From Chrysogorgia sp. JL179-B06 (Eukaryota > Cnidaria > Anthozoa > Scleralcyonacea > Chrysogorgiidae), in NCBI GenBank assembly GCA_035772405.1, contig JAYKKM010000415.1:1340501-1404500 (forward strand): a DNA stretch of 64,000 bases. Direction: 5' to 3'. Positions 42,664-54,926 of the stretch are shown one piece after another. The position numbers and the translations under genes were made by a program. Within the stretch, counting starts at the first letter, position 1; each line of letters opens with the position of its first letter. The notes beneath the pieces were generated by a model that had not been told where the DNA came from, did not search any database, and saw only the letters and a list, made by a program, of their open reading frames with translations.

Positions 42664-42975
42664 TCAAATTAAATGGGGTTTTAAAATAGAACGAAGCAAT
42701 TGTATATGATGAACTTTCCGTAATTTGACCCTTTTATTAACTGTCAACAGATACAAATAGCGAAAGTGGACGAAAGTGACTACCTTAGGTTTTGTGGTTC
42801 TATACATACATACATAGGAATACTCCATTTGAAGCCAATTTAGCTTTCGAGAGTCGATGTAGCGGTTGAAGCGTGTTTTGTCTGATGCTATTGACCAGAA
42901 TTGTTCCTTGTCTATTCCGTGTTTTCTTTCCAGTTTCGTCCACACAGAGTGGTAGCCTCGCTTGGTCGGGATCAT
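42664..42975 (-). CDS. Doubtful 103-codon ORF
   Basis: The frame begins MIPTKRGYHSVWTKLERKH and has protein-like composition over its first 60 residues (KEQFWSIASDKTRFNRYIDS), then degrades. I recognise no family. There is no clear splice context and no neighbour of the same strand close by. It could be a gene fragment or part of a transposon. Confidence 0.2.
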   Translation of the reverse strand: MIPTKRGYHSVWTKLERKHGIDKEQFWSIASDKTRFNRYIDSRKLNWLQMEYSYVCMYRTTKPKVVTFVHFRYLYLLTVNKRVKLRKVHHIQLLRSILKPHLI

Positions 42976-43442
42976 GAAGAGTAGTTCTGATCTATGGTTC
43001 TGGTTCGGATTCTAGGTTCGAGAGAGTTCTGACGCTAGGTTAGTATCAGGGTTCTTTAGCATTACGCTCGACTATCACGTTTGTCACAACACGTGAAAGG
43101 AAACAGTTAAAAAACATAGTTCCGTGACATTTTGAAAACAATAACTATAATAGTTTTATATATCACGAGTGAACTCAGCCTGTGTTGGCAGGAGGTGGTC
43201 TAACTGTTTCGTGCAAAGACCCATAGATAGATCACGCAGGCTACTATCAGATTACCCATGTGGTTAATTGTTTATCCTGTGGTTTATTCAAGGTATTATC
43301 TCCACTCCCATGCATGCTGTGTGCATGTGACATTCTCACGCATGACTCACAATCTGCAGCACTGAGTAGTTATGTCATATGATGGCAAGCACTGCTTCAT
43401 CTCAATCCATATAAAGACATGCATGTGTAATAATATCAAATA

Positions 43443-43985
43443 TCTAAAAAGGTTGGTGTACTGCCGAAATAGCGTGTAAGTTGTCTAACGTTTCGAGCGA
43501 AGGCCCTTCGTCAGAGTGTGAAACGTAAAGTGAAATATATCATAAAGCAAGAAACATATACTCCGAATAAAAACAACTCTTCAGTTAGAAAACAAGACGA
43601 AAAATGATCACGGTAATACTTCCAACTTTACGCTAGAATTTAATACAAAGTGCAGACAGAAAACGAACTGCTTATTTCCGTGAATCAAAAATACTAAAAG
43701 ATGGGTGTACTATGAAAATACTGCAGTGTATAATAGGCCGTGTCTACCAACGTTTCGAGCGAAAGTCGTCACAGAGTGAAACGGAAAGTGGGTCGGAACA
43801 CCTGTGCACTCAAGGTCTTAAAATAATTGAAGAGAAAGTGCTGCCTTTGCATGCACCAGCAAATAGTAAGACTTTCGGGTCTTCTTAGGTCCTCGGAACT
43901 CCTTATCAATTGGGCTTCTAGCCTGTTGGGGTTAGGTATTCCGTTCACCTAAAAGTGTGACAAATCTACTAAACTAAAATATGAT
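43443..43985. repeat. Two core-family units and SINE B copy 2
   Basis: Unit 1 (43448-43530) has GTGTACTGCCGAAATAGC and the perfect palindrome CGAAGGCCCTTCG at 43498-43510. Unit 2 (43700-43795) has ACGTTTCGAGCGAAAGTCGT. SINE B follows at 43806-43985 (GTAAGACTTTCGGGTCTTCT, TATTCCGTTCACC) in plus orientation. Confidence 0.7.
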
Positions 43986-44309
43986 ATTTACACGCATGAA
44001 AGAAAGAATTAATTCCAGGAAAGGTGTCAACTTGTTTACTCATTTAACTCTCATTACTTATTTATTCCATTGTTCAGTTCTGATAAATGAACTAGAATGC
44101 TTCTAAGTGCTTCCATGAACTAAAGGGCTAAGCATATTTTTAAGACCCAGCTGTGATTCTGTGTTTTACACAGCATGTGTTGTCAAACGAGGACTCTTCA
44201 CTTTTGCTTGGAGGTGATAAGAGAAAACCCAGCAAATCACCGTCTAGAAGTTGTTAGTCAACTTACGAAATCTTGGTATTACATGAACCGTAGCTGTTGT
44301 GCAGGTTTA

Positions 44310-44530
44310 GTGGTTCTGAAAATAATTGAGGAGAAGGTGCTGCATTTGCCGAACAACACCAGCAAATTGTAAGACTTTCGCGTCTTCTCGGAAAACGACC
44401 TTAAATCGTAGGCCCTCGGAATCCCTATCAGTTGGATTTTCCGTTCACCTAAGAGTGATAAACTGAATAGTGGAGTGCTTAAAACATGAGCCTCTTGCTC
44501 GGATAAATAGGGGCAACCTTATCCTGCATG
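44310..44530 (+). mobile_element. SINE family B, copy 3
   Basis: It shares AAGACTTTCGCGTCTTCTCG, CGACCTTAAATCGTAGGCCC and TTTTCCGTTCACCTAAGAGT. It extends into GAGCCTCTTGCTCGGATAAA, which the inverted copy at 48065-48320 also has, so the family reaches further than the three shorter copies show. Confidence 0.7.
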
Positions 44531-45112
44531 ATCGACTGTAAATAAATCATACTGCATACTCATTACTCATCAAAGATACTGTAGCTTGTCTTGTCGAGGT
44601 CAATTGGTCAAAGAAACCAAACACCAATTGCGCATTCCTTCCAAACCATGTCTCTCTTTCTAGACTATGCATAATCCAAACATATGGATTACATTAAAAA
44701 TATAGAATATTCTACATAACAACCGTATCATAAACAAGAAAACAGTTTAATAAGGCATACAATATTTGTTTTGTATGTTAACATAGACCCATATCTAATT
44801 CACTTATATAGTCTCTATATAACCATGTTCATAAAATACTAACTTCGAAATATATTAAATCTCTTATAATACAACTGTATGTATATGTTATCTATCGATT
44901 ATTTTCACAAACTATTAAGTAACGAACGATTTTTCAACATGAAATAAACCTAAAATAACTAAAGACTCCAAAGAATCCTTCAAATCGTATCTTAGTAGTT
45001 TCGATAAGCTCCTCACAAGAGTCCATAACACATTTTTCCAGTACAATATAGACGTTTTGTTGATAGCAACGGATTATTAATTATTTTCACCCACGCGTAA
45101 ACCGCATGACAT

Positions 45113-45922
45113 CTAAGAACAATGTAGCATGGACAAATCGATGTAGCTAGCGTCTCTCCATCCTTTAAAATCCAGCGTTGATAACGCTTTCAGTTTACGA
45201 AGAGGGTTAGATCGTGTTTTTCGGGATTTTTTAGGCAATGTTTGTATGTCCTGTGGAAGATGACACTCGACAGACAACGCCGACATCGAGGTTGGCCGTC
45301 TGAAATCACGAGGACGATCGACTTTCGACATCGAATCCAATTCACAAGACTTTGTGCGCTTATTGTTTGAATGTTTTGAACGTTTTATGGTTGGGTTTGG
45401 CGAGGACGTTGGATCCGAGAGAACAGAGTCGGTTGAAGACGCAGACGAAGTGCGAGATGCTCTATACTTGATGTAGTTGCAATTTGATATCATGTCTTGT
45501 GAAATAGCGGTTAATAATGATGTTAACCAAATGTCTCGTTCGTCTTTTGAAAAGCTGCATAAACAATAAAATGTCTTAAAACTATGTCCACTTCCCAAAC
45601 GCAAACAGTATTGCGGTTTGCCTTTGTCTTTCACGTCGTCTAAGTGAACGGAAAGTCGCGTTAAAGGCACAACGCCTATTGGTTCTCCGTCTTTGTCTAA
45701 CTTACTGCGAAAATAAAACAAGCCATCGTCGCGCAAGACAAAATAGCGCGTCTTCCATAACTTCCACATTTTTCGACTTTGCTTGAAGAGATAGCCCTCT
45801 CTGTAAATAGTACCAGTGAAGGACGCACCAAACGGAAGGGAGTCAGTTTCGTCGAATCTATCAAAGACTAGATCATGAAGATGATCCATGCTTAAGGAGA
45901 GTGTCTTTCGAAGGTCTCTCAT
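45113..45922 (-). CDS. Intronless PH-domain protein
   Basis: A single uninterrupted frame encodes 269 residues. A pleckstrin-homology domain covers about residues 38-142: GTIYREGYLFKQS, WKLWKTRYFVLRDDGLFYF, then CLRLGSGHSFKTFYCLCSF and the C-terminal helix DERDIWLTSLLTAI with its conserved Trp. PH domains bind phosphoinositides or partner proteins at membranes. The C-terminal 120 residues are Ser/Thr/Lys/Arg-rich (SRTSSASSTDSVL) and probably disordered. I do not see a second domain, so the precise family stays open. A gene without introns stands out here, where most genes have two to twelve exons. Retroposition is possible, but I see no poly(A) tail or target duplication. Confidence 0.8.
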   Translation of the reverse strand: MRDLRKTLSLSMDHLHDLVFDRFDETDSLPFGASFTGTIYREGYLFKQSRKMWKLWKTRYFVLRDDGLFYFRSKLDKDGEPIGVVPLTRLSVHLDDVKDKGKPQYCLRLGSGHSFKTFYCLCSFSKDERDIWLTSLLTAISQDMISNCNYIKYRASRTSSASSTDSVLSDPTSSPNPTIKRSKHSNNKRTKSCELDSMSKVDRPRDFRRPTSMSALSVECHLPQDIQTLPKKSRKTRSNPLRKLKALSTLDFKGWRDASYIDLSMLHCS

Positions 45923-48055
45923 GGTGGTGTTCCGCTCTTCTTGGTTCTTTAGAGATATGTCAGTCCGTGTTCACTTTGTGATGTGTTACCTCCTCAACGG
46001 CTAGACTCGTTATGAATAGCTTCGTCGTCTTGACGCTGTCTAATACACTTAAATGATGTCATCGATGAATCACCAGTGCATGACCGGATATCGTCCTAAT
46101 TCTTTCCCGTGGGCGAAGACTGACGTTGACTGACACACACTTAAAACGAAACGGAAGGAGAAATTCGAGTAATGTTCACGAGTTGCGTGTTAAATTTAAA
46201 ATTTCTCCACGGTTTTTAAAGAGAATATGATTAGAAAGTACAGCTTTGTTTCTAGTTAAGCCGCAGAAATACTTTGGGGGAACAACAGCGCAGTGTAGGT
46301 GTGACAAAAAAAGTATATTATATAACGTCAGATAAGGTGTGACAAAAAATGAAAACATTCACAAGCGGACGTAGTGCTTTGTTCCATCATGTATTTAGAT
46401 CATGAAGGAATTCCTGGGTGTTCTCATACATGGAAAAATATTCAAGTTAAGACAGGAACACGATGATTAACACGAGTGAAAGTAAGATCAACTTTCCTGG
46501 TAAAATGTGTTGCCGTTCCCCGTTTCACGCGTCATACTACGGGGCAAACAAATAATATTTTTATTAGCTTTCTTTGAGATGATCTGTTGTTGGTTTTCAA
46601 AGGCAAATAAACCTCCTTCGATCGTCTTTGAATTTGATAAACGCAGACAAAATTTATTTTAAATATTTCTAGTTGAGGTGAGTGGGCGGTGAGTTATTAG
46701 TTTTATATTGAAAGATCATTAAAATTATTAAAATGAAAGTAAAAGTATCATACAGCTATTACAGCGCAAGCTAACATGTTTCGATAGTGAGGTCGTGTTA
46801 AATGCAAAAATAATTTACTCAACGGTCATAGCAGGGTACTATATATACAAATAAAGGTGGCTAATACAAGCGACTGATAGCCCACCTATAGTATATTACA
46901 TTATTACTACAAATAAAACTGCGCAAGAAGCCTCTGCGGAGAAGAGTGATTTCGTTCCTAAACTTTACTAAACACTCGGCAGTTCACCGCCTTTTCTCTT
47001 CGTTATATATCATATTATATTTAAACTACAAAATATTTTAGTTTTGCCAACTTGGCACAATACATGACCCTAATATAATGTTATGTTGAAATTTATACAT
47101 TATTTCTGTAGTGCATGTGCGAAGACAGACGGCTCAAATCAAGCACATTAGTAAAGCTGCTGCTACAAACAAAATGGTTTTCCTATTTCCCTCCACTAAT
47201 TCTCCCTCTGAATGACGTTGCTAAGCAATGTTATAGTTGATGGGATGATGAGTAAACCCAACCGAAAGCTTTCTTACTCGTTCTCCGCCGCGCTGTAACG
47301 TCGTCGTTGTTAAAATGCCCTCGGAAACGTTGTCGATAGAATGAGTATGGTCACAGGATCTAAAAATTATCGCGAAACCCCCAAGGTCTAAAAATTACAA
47401 AATCCTCTTTGTTTTGCAGTGTAAAATTCAATTGTACAGAAGCGGTGGACTCGACGTTACCCGGTTGCCATATGCAACGGTTATAGTCGTCAATTTGTGT
47501 TACAATGGTGTAGAAAAATCGTTGGGTGTATTAACAATAACATTCACCCGCAACATCGATTTATGCGTTGCCAAAGCATTGAATGTTTTTAATATTGGGT
47601 CGAAAACTTGCAACACAAAGCAGCAGTTGATAACATATACAAATTGTCGATGCGTTTCGCAATAATTATCAAAATATGGAAGTTGAGAATAGTAATTTAA
47701 GTTGAATTTTAAATTAATTGCTCATGATGAGCCATTGCGAAAGAAATGTGTGTAACTACAGTTTAAATTTTCTGTTTTCTAAAGATTTGACTACTTGACG
47801 ACCGCGGGACCATGTATCGTATATATACGGCCATATATCACACTGTAACTTCGTCATAGTTTGTGTACAAGTCACTAAGACAACAGACATTCAAAAACCC
47901 CATCAGGATTAGATGAGGTAATATATTATAACTATACACTCGCGGTAACCAGGGTTTCGTCAGTGCAAATTACAAACTATATGTCGACAGAAATGATGTT
48001 TCTTGGATTTATAATTCCTTGAAATGGGAATAAGCTAAGGCATAAAAGTATGAGT
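45923..48055. other. Gene-poor stretch upstream of the PH gene
   Basis: No supported gene. The ORF at 47414-47665 follows a TTTTGCAG acceptor-like site but has no recognisable domain. I see no strong repeats here. Confidence 0.4.
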
Positions 48056-48064
48056 TATTTTGAG

Positions 48065-48320
48065 TCGATCACACAGGATAAGGTTGCCCTATTTATCCGA
48101 GCCAGAGGCTCATGTTTTAAGCGCTCGACTATTCAGTTTATCATTCTTATGTGAACGGAAAACCCAACTGATAGGGATTCCGAGGGCCTACGATTTAAGG
48201 TCGTTTTCCGAAGAGACCCGAAAGTCTTACACCTTTTTCTCAAATATTTTAAGACCTTGAGTGGTGGTCCAACCCATGAGGATTTGATTTTGAACCCGGG
48301 TCTTCCAGCTCATAGAAATG
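48065..48320 (-). mobile_element. SINE family B, copy 4, the longest
   Basis: It runs from GGTTGCCCTATTTATCCGAG through GAGACCCGAAAGTCTTACAC to a box-B-like GGGTTCAAAATC read on the minus strand. Compared with 44310-44530 it is inverted and about as complete at the non-tRNA end. Confidence 0.7.
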
Positions 48321-48819
48321 AAAAAATCAAGTTGGTGTGCTGCCGAAATATTAAGATTTAAGTAGATCAGTACTGTAGCATTAATATTGAATATAAGAAG
48401 AATATTGGCATATAAAGTGTCTGTCGTAACTTCAAACTCGCAAATATTAACACATTTCACTGTGATAAAGCTTTGCCTATTTGATACTTATTTTTCCTCT
48501 CCTACTGTTTAACAGACAACATACAAGAACATCGACTCCGAATTACTAACACAGAGAAGTTGTATAGCAGCAGTTAGCACACAATGTTTGCTCTCTGCCT
48601 TGGCGTTAGCTAAGTTGCTCAATACTTGAGTGACTGGCCATCTGGTCCAAAGAGATCCAGAGATCACGCGGGGTCATCATTTCCGAATCGGAAGGCTAGA
48701 AAGTTGCATTATCGCAACTACAAACAATGTCAGTTAGCTCTCCAGAATTCATGGGTCTCAAGAACATTCGACAATCAGAAGGTTACAGGTTCGTGATTAC
48801 TGTCCGGGGGACTCATTTT

Positions 48820-49245
48820 CTGAGGATTTGAGCTTGACGATCACTCACACAAAGGTTTCCATAATAATTACTCCAATACTAAATCAGAGGTATATATGTG
48901 TTCGTACAAGAAAGGGGAATACGACCATTGATACCAAAGATTGCTCAGATATTGACTCATGGACACGGAGCGTTCTCGGTTTCGGCACCAAAACTATGGA
49001 ATTCATTACCACAGGATATTAGAGGCTTTGATATGTTTGGTAAATTTAAGTCAGCAGTTAAGACTTTTCTTTTTTAAAATTAATAGTTTTTTTGTTCATA
49101 GTGGTAATATATGTAGTAGGCTTTATCTTATAATGAAACTGTAATAAGTTTTATAAGTAAATTTAAGAATATATTGTTGTAAGAGCATTGAGACTATTGT
49201 ATAATGCTCCTAATACGTCTTCATTGTTATTATTATATTGAAGGA
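48820..49245 (+). mobile_element. LINE 3' end (CR1/L2-like) with intact C-terminal frame
   Basis: The plus strand reads HGAFSVSAPKLWNSLPQDIR, then FKSAVKTFLF and a stop, followed by the shared 3' UTR (GGCTTTATCTTATAATGAAA) and ending near a TTATTATTAT run. It is the same family as 16199-16545, which is in the opposite orientation. Confidence 0.8.
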
Positions 49246-49944
49246 TAGAAGCAACAAACTAATTTAGGGGCCCAAAAAATGCATCACCCGGAGATCGTTG
49301 GCCGATTAGTGACAATTGCGGCTTTCATGCATGAGAAACTCAAACTGCACTCTGATGGTTATGAATACATCAAGACAGACTCAGAAAACCTGACACTTTT
49401 TGAGAATTTGAGGTTGATGAATGCTCATATATCAAAATCGGAATAATTTCGTAGAAATAATGGGGTCTGTTGACGTCAACGCAAATTCAGATCACGATTA
49501 AATGAACACAGGTGCAGACGATGCAGGGTCATCTGAGATGGGACCTGTGATACTCTGACGGATACTGCCAAAGTATCAATTTTAAGCCACGTTTTTACCT
49601 TACATACCGTGATGCACAAAGATAACCTAGCTAAGCCTTCTCTCACAAAGTGACTCAATCTTCACAACTTTACAATGGTTTCTGCCTGCTCAAAACGTTC
49701 ATAGTGAATTATTGCAACTCGCTTTAACTTGGCTGGTATTATAGAAGTGTGGTCAACGTAGCCAATTGTGTCGTCAAAGAGCGTAATTATTAATGGCAAT
49801 TATCTCATTATTCTTTGAAAGCCATGTCACGTCTCGCTTAAAAAATACTAGTCATAATACCTAAAGTTTGTCTCTATACATGCTGCAATTTCTCTGACGA
49901 CTAATGTTATGTTAAGTTAATCCATAGTATGATTAAAGTTAAAT

Positions 49945-50150
49945 CATAAAAATCCATAGTATGATTTTCTTAGACTATTTAAAATCGTTCCTGTCCTAAA
50001 AGTCTCTTAAAAGTTATAATGCTGTCCGTTTCCCTAACATTCATTGGTAGGGAATTCCACGCTAAAATCCCCGAGTAGACGAAAGATTTCTTTAACTGAT
50101 TTGTTCTTGGTTTAGGGAGTACAAGTTTTCTCTCTTCCTGGTGTTATATA
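49945..50150 (-). mobile_element. LINE ORF2 C-terminal fragment, second family
   Basis: The minus strand reads RKLVLPKPRTNQLKKSF, then VYSGILAWNSLPMNVRE, typical of a different non-LTR clade from the copies at 16199 and 48820. Confidence 0.7.
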
Positions 50151-50155
50151 GTTAT

Positions 50156-50278
50156 GCCGCTCAGTAATAACCTGTAATTAGTTTTATAAGTAACATTAAG
50201 AATATATTGTTGTAAGAGCATTGAGACTATTGTATAATGCTCCTGATACGTCTTTATTATTATTATTATTATTATTAT
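50156..50278 (+). mobile_element. LINE 3' UTR fragment ending in TTA repeats
   Basis: TGTTGTAAGAGCATTGAGAC and GTATAATGCTCCTGATACGT match the 3' UTR at 49170-49220. It ends with about eight TTA repeats, the usual 3' tail of this family. It abuts the inverted LINE fragment on its left. Confidence 0.8.
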
Positions 50279-50429
50279 GTTGACGTGTGTGATCATTGAT
50301 AAGATTGTAAAGGCGTTTTTCAACAATTATCAGAGATTCAAAAACAAGAATTGCACCGTGTACAAACAATTCCAAGTACCAAAATGAAAATTCATGAAAG
50401 CAGACTTATTCAAAATATTACAAGTAATA

Positions 50430-50625
50430 TTTGGCATTTCACTTGATTAAACTACATGTTCTTAAGGATTTATGGTGAAGGAAAATTTCGAGTGTTGGAA
50501 TATATACATTTTAAGACCAAACCGGAACCAGTTGTGAAAAATGCAACTTCAAGGCCTTCCGGCTGGAATTGAACATGCGACGCTAGTGCAGTGCTCTGAC
50601 CACTGAGCTACGGAGGCCGTTGCCG
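50430..50625 (-). mobile_element. SINE family A, copy 2 with intact tRNA-like head
   Basis: On the minus strand the head has box A GTAGCTCAGTGGTCAGAGC and box B TGTTCAATTCC, with arm GGCCTCC opposite GGAAGGCC. A body follows with GTTGCATTTTTCACAACTGG. Direct repeats of ATATTTGGCATTTCACT at about 50430 and 50718 flank the region. A GGTAATGGT minisatellite (50640-50690) lies beside it. Confidence 0.75.
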
Positions 50626-51238
50626 AGAGCCTAGTCACGAGTGGTAATGGTGGTAATGGTGGTAATAGTGGTAATGGTGGTAATGCCGGGAGAAGATTTG
50701 AGTATATTACAAGCAATATTTGGCATTTCACTCGATTAAACTACAGTCTACATGTTCTAAGAATTAGCTTTTAAGTTTTAAGCAAAGACGTATCCGTAGG
50801 GTTGTCAACGACAGGTCATTGCCGATAAATAAGAAAATCAATTTCGTTGCTACATCAACCAGAAAACTGATGTTCCGTTAACGTGATTTGGTTGTGCAGG
50901 AAAGTGTATAGAGTGAATGAGTTTGAGGATGATCTCTGAAGAGCTAGTCACCAATTTTGAAGTGAAATTATTGATTGTGTTTCAAAGAAAAAAGACGAAC
51001 AAGCAGCGTCATATATATAAATATTAAATAACAGTTCAATGCATGGGTAGAGCGTCTCACCGGCAAAGGAAAACAGAAGGTAACAGCTTGGCTGTCTAAT
51101 TTCTGAGGATTTGAGCTTGATGGCATCAATATGTTGATAATGCACTTTTCGCCATTAATTAATATTACCTTATTAGTATACGTTATAATGCGATTAATAA
51201 TAATTAAATTCTTTAATCCAGACGATTCGAATTTACTG

Positions 51239-52188
51239 AGTGTAACCAAAAGTCGAGTGTCGAGAGTCGAGAGTAAAAAGTCGAGAGTCGAGAGTAAAAG
51301 TCGAGAGTCGAGAGTAAAAGTCGAGAGTCGAGACTAAAAAGTCGAGAGTCGACAAATGTCGAAAAAATGACGAATAAAATATATTATAGACATATATAAT
51401 GGCTAAAAATTATATAAAACACGTACGATGCGTAGAGTGTCTTTCAGCATGCATGTAAACACGCAAACGAAAGTCTAAACGGAAGCCAAGATATATCCAA
51501 TTACTACTGCTGATTTTATTATCTAACGGCTAACAACATACAAGCGAATATGAAGACAAGTGAAAATATATAATTATATGTGTTTTTCAGTTATTCGTTC
51601 GTTATATCAGGCTGAAGAACCATGCGAAACGCAACATTCTGCGTAATATTATGGATTAGAAAACGAGACAGTTGATTTTATTTGGAAAAGGTCTATTATT
51701 AGTGAAATCAGTGCATATAATAACCCGTTCTGAATAAGAGTACGTTTATCATAATATTGTATTAAATGGCAAATTTTATTTTGTATAATATGGATGGGTA
51801 ATTGGACCTACATTGGTGTTATTACGTAGAATGTGCATCCGTTTCGCCTGGTTCTGTTCAGCCTGACACAACGAACGGTACAGCACATATATATTCACTT
51901 CATATTGGCTTGTATCATGTATGTTGTTAGCCGTTAGATAATAAAATCAGTAGTAGTAATTGGATATATCTTGTCTTCCCTTTAGACTTTCGTTTGCATG
52001 TTTACATACTTTTTTATAAATTTTTAAACATATATGTATACAATATATTTTATTCGTCATTCTTTCGACATTTGTCGACTCTCGACTTTTTACTCTCGAC
52101 TCTCGACTTTTTACTCTCGACTCTCGACTTTTTCTCTCGATTCTCGACTTTTTCTCTCGACTCTCGACACTCGACTTTTGGTTACACT
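51239..52188. mobile_element. 950-bp foldback element with 11-bp target-site duplication
   Basis: The ends are AGTGTAACCAAAAGTCGAG and its complement. The flanks CGAATTTACTG at 51228-51238 and 52189-52199 are identical. Arms of about 300 bases start with arrays of GTCGAGAGTCGAGAGTAAAA and continue through ACGAATAAAATATATT and GTAAACACGCAAACGAAAGT to CTAACGGCTAACAACATAC. The long arms and the 9-11 bp duplication suggest a Mutator-like element. No transposase is present. Confidence 0.85.
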
Positions 52189-52451
52189 CGAATTTACTGG
52201 TTGAACAAAATGACAAGGATTATATTATACTCAAAACATATTACAGCTATAAATAATCCAGCGACATTTCTAATAATTTAGTAGTTTACAAAGGTATACA
52301 ATGTGAACGTCACGATTGACGTGTGTTTATAAAACTAATAACATGTCTACAACGCAAGCTCTGATTGGTCAATACCCGTGTTTGGATCAGGTCATGCAAA
52401 CATGGGATTTAAAGGAAATAAAACTATGTTATTGTTCTTTTATAAAATAAA

Positions 52452-52634
52452 TACCTAATGGTTTGCGTGTTTGGATGGTCACCAAACGAACACTTGAGAT
52501 GTTGCTTGAGTGAAGAAAAGCGTAAAAACACTTGCCGCGTTACGCTTTTCTCAACTCTCGCAATATCCCAGCGTTGTTTGGATCAATCCCAGCGTGTTTG
52601 GATCAGTCCATCCAAACACGCAAACATTAGGCAT
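52452..52634. repeat. Foldback element
   Basis: The ends CCTAATGGTTTGCGTGTTTG and CAAACACGCAAACATTAGG are reverse complements. The motif GTGTTTGGATCA recurs inside and also at about 52378-52390, outside the element. Confidence 0.75.
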
Positions 52635-52639
52635 TTCTT

Positions 52640-53835
52640 TCTTCTTCTTCTAAAACAAATAAAACGAATAATTTTCCGTCCTTGCATTATTAAGACTATA
52701 TTTTTACGCCTCAACCACGACGACACCCAAATCTTTCTATTGTACTTAACGTTATATAGTGACTAAAATTATGCTATTTACGAGAAATATTTTTTAATTT
52801 TTTTAATTTAAACTTCGCCCCAAAAAACAAATACAGTACATACAATGGAATACATGGCTAGGAAATCATCACAGCTCCAGAGGAAAATAATCCTAACAGG
52901 CCATTTACGATGAGCCCGCACAAAAGTTCAACACGTATACATTTACTTATAATAATAGACTAAAACAATATTGAATATATAAAATCTGTCTAAAAGCAGC
53001 AGGTCTTGTGAGTAACCTTATTAAGGTTCCTACAAGTATGACATTTCACAGATATGGACTTAAACGTTAAGGGATTATCTGGATCATAAATATTTTCCAG
53101 ATAACATTTATATTTTCCCATAAGGTTATTTTTAAAACTAAAAACAGAAAATATTTACGAGAAATAAATATTTACGAATTAAATGAAATATTTACGAGAA
53201 AGAGAAAGGATATCCTGAAGTTCACTATTATTGATCTGTTGTTTTAAAAAAACATTGGCAACAAAAAGTAACTACATTTTCTATCAAAGTATGACTTAGC
53301 TAGTTGAAATAAACTGACATCTTTACCCAGCACCAATCAGCGTTATCTAACACATGACGTCAGTAGCACGCTTAAACCACCTTCCTACGAGTATTTCAAG
53401 CGTGATCAAACGGAAACGACCACGATATGCCACCTTACTTAGATGAATCTAACTAATGAATTTAATTCGTTTTATAGACGTCAAGTTTAATTGCTCAATT
53501 AATAAATTGTATGAATTAAATGCGACCATTCTGTAGGCGAAAGATCTGGCGTCAGTTCAAGCCTGAAATTCGTCTAACTGAAGGCGACACATCGTGAGAG
53601 ATGTCGTCAACGGAAATACGCAAGCATACTTTTAATTAATTTTTCCACACATTGAAGTTTAAGATTAAACCGTTAAGATTGTTTTTGTGAAATTTCTCGT
53701 CTCGTGGTCACATGATGTATTTGACAGCGATATAAATAGTTAGAAAACATTTAATCGAGTAATATAGTTCAACGTGTTATGTTTTAAAAATAATTATTAG
53801 CTTTGAACCTCAATCATCACACGTCACCACTAATT
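52640..53835. other. AT-rich stretch without genes
   Basis: No convincing ORF, RNA gene or strong repeat is seen. Short direct repeats of ATTTACGAGAAA-like sequence occur near 53150-53200. Confidence 0.4.
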
Positions 53836-53839
53836 ATTT

Positions 53840-54040
53840 TTAGTAGATTTATCACTTTTTCAGGTGAACGGAATACCCCAACAGGCTAGAGGTGTTCCGA
53901 GGGCCTACGATTTAAGGTCGTAGTATCCGAGAAGACCCGAAAGTCTTACCAATTGCTGATATTATTGCAAAGGCAGCACTTTTTCCTCAATTATTTTTAA
54001 GACCCTGAATGGAGGTCAAACCACTGGAACCACAACAGCT
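53840..54040 (-). mobile_element. SINE family B, copy 5
   Basis: It has CAGGTGAACGGAATACCCCA, CGATTTAAGGTCGTAGTATC, AAGACCCGAAAGTCTTACCA and TTTTTAAGACCCTGAATGG in the order seen at 14855-15075. Confidence 0.75.
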
Positions 54041-54926
54041 GGTTAGACGACAAATTCTCCGTAGTTAGAATAATCTCAACAGTAAAAACAGTGTAGACTG
54101 TAGGGTTTGTCAATGCTATTTAGGTTTGACAGCTACGTATACGCCATATATATATTATTGCGTGGGTAGACGGGATTGTATAAAATAGATATTTATACCA
54201 CTGAGCGCACAAGCCATTCTACAAAATGTAATATATAGCGGGATACCAAATGCTTGTCCACGCCTATTTGTTTTTATTTCTTAAGATAGATTTTCGCACC
54301 CCGCTATTATTCATATTTAGATGGTTCCCCATGCCATTAAAGAAGGAAGTGATGGCTCTTGTAAATAATAGTGTGACTTCCTTTGCAACTTATATATAGC
54401 TTTCAACCACTTTGATGAATGGATATCACTTGAAAATACAGTCATTTGTTACTTGTTTGGTCGCAATGTTTGCCAATGTTAGCATTAATTATTGCCTATT
54501 TTGGCAGTATTAACAATCTCCCACGCACTGCACTTCATGCATTCAAGCCATTATCTCAACAGGAAACTGTACCCAATTCCTGAATAGACACAACCGACTT
54601 TAAATAAACCACGATTGCCCTATATTTCTTAGACTTGTGAGCCCTTTTATATGGTCCGTGGTAAAAGCAATGAAGGGTAAATTATGATGAGATAATGCTA
54701 ACAACATTTGGAAACAGCTTGTTTGGCATTCAAGGCAACAGTTCTAAACATGCGAGAATAAAAGCACAGCATGTGGGTTTGATCATTCAAATAATAATAC
54801 ATAATTATATATATATTATAAGGTGGAGTTCATTAATATTGACTTATGCTGAACTTGGCATATTTTTTTTCAATACAGCTACTAGTTCTCACAGTTATGT
54901 CACAAGTTAATAAGTATAGCATTACA

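Noticed and set aside
47414..47665. Exon following a TTTTGCAG acceptor
   Set aside because: No donor, no partner exon and no domain could be identified.
51947..52281. Ser/Arg-repeat ORFs
   Set aside because: They translate the GTCGAGA arrays of the foldback element at 51239-52188.
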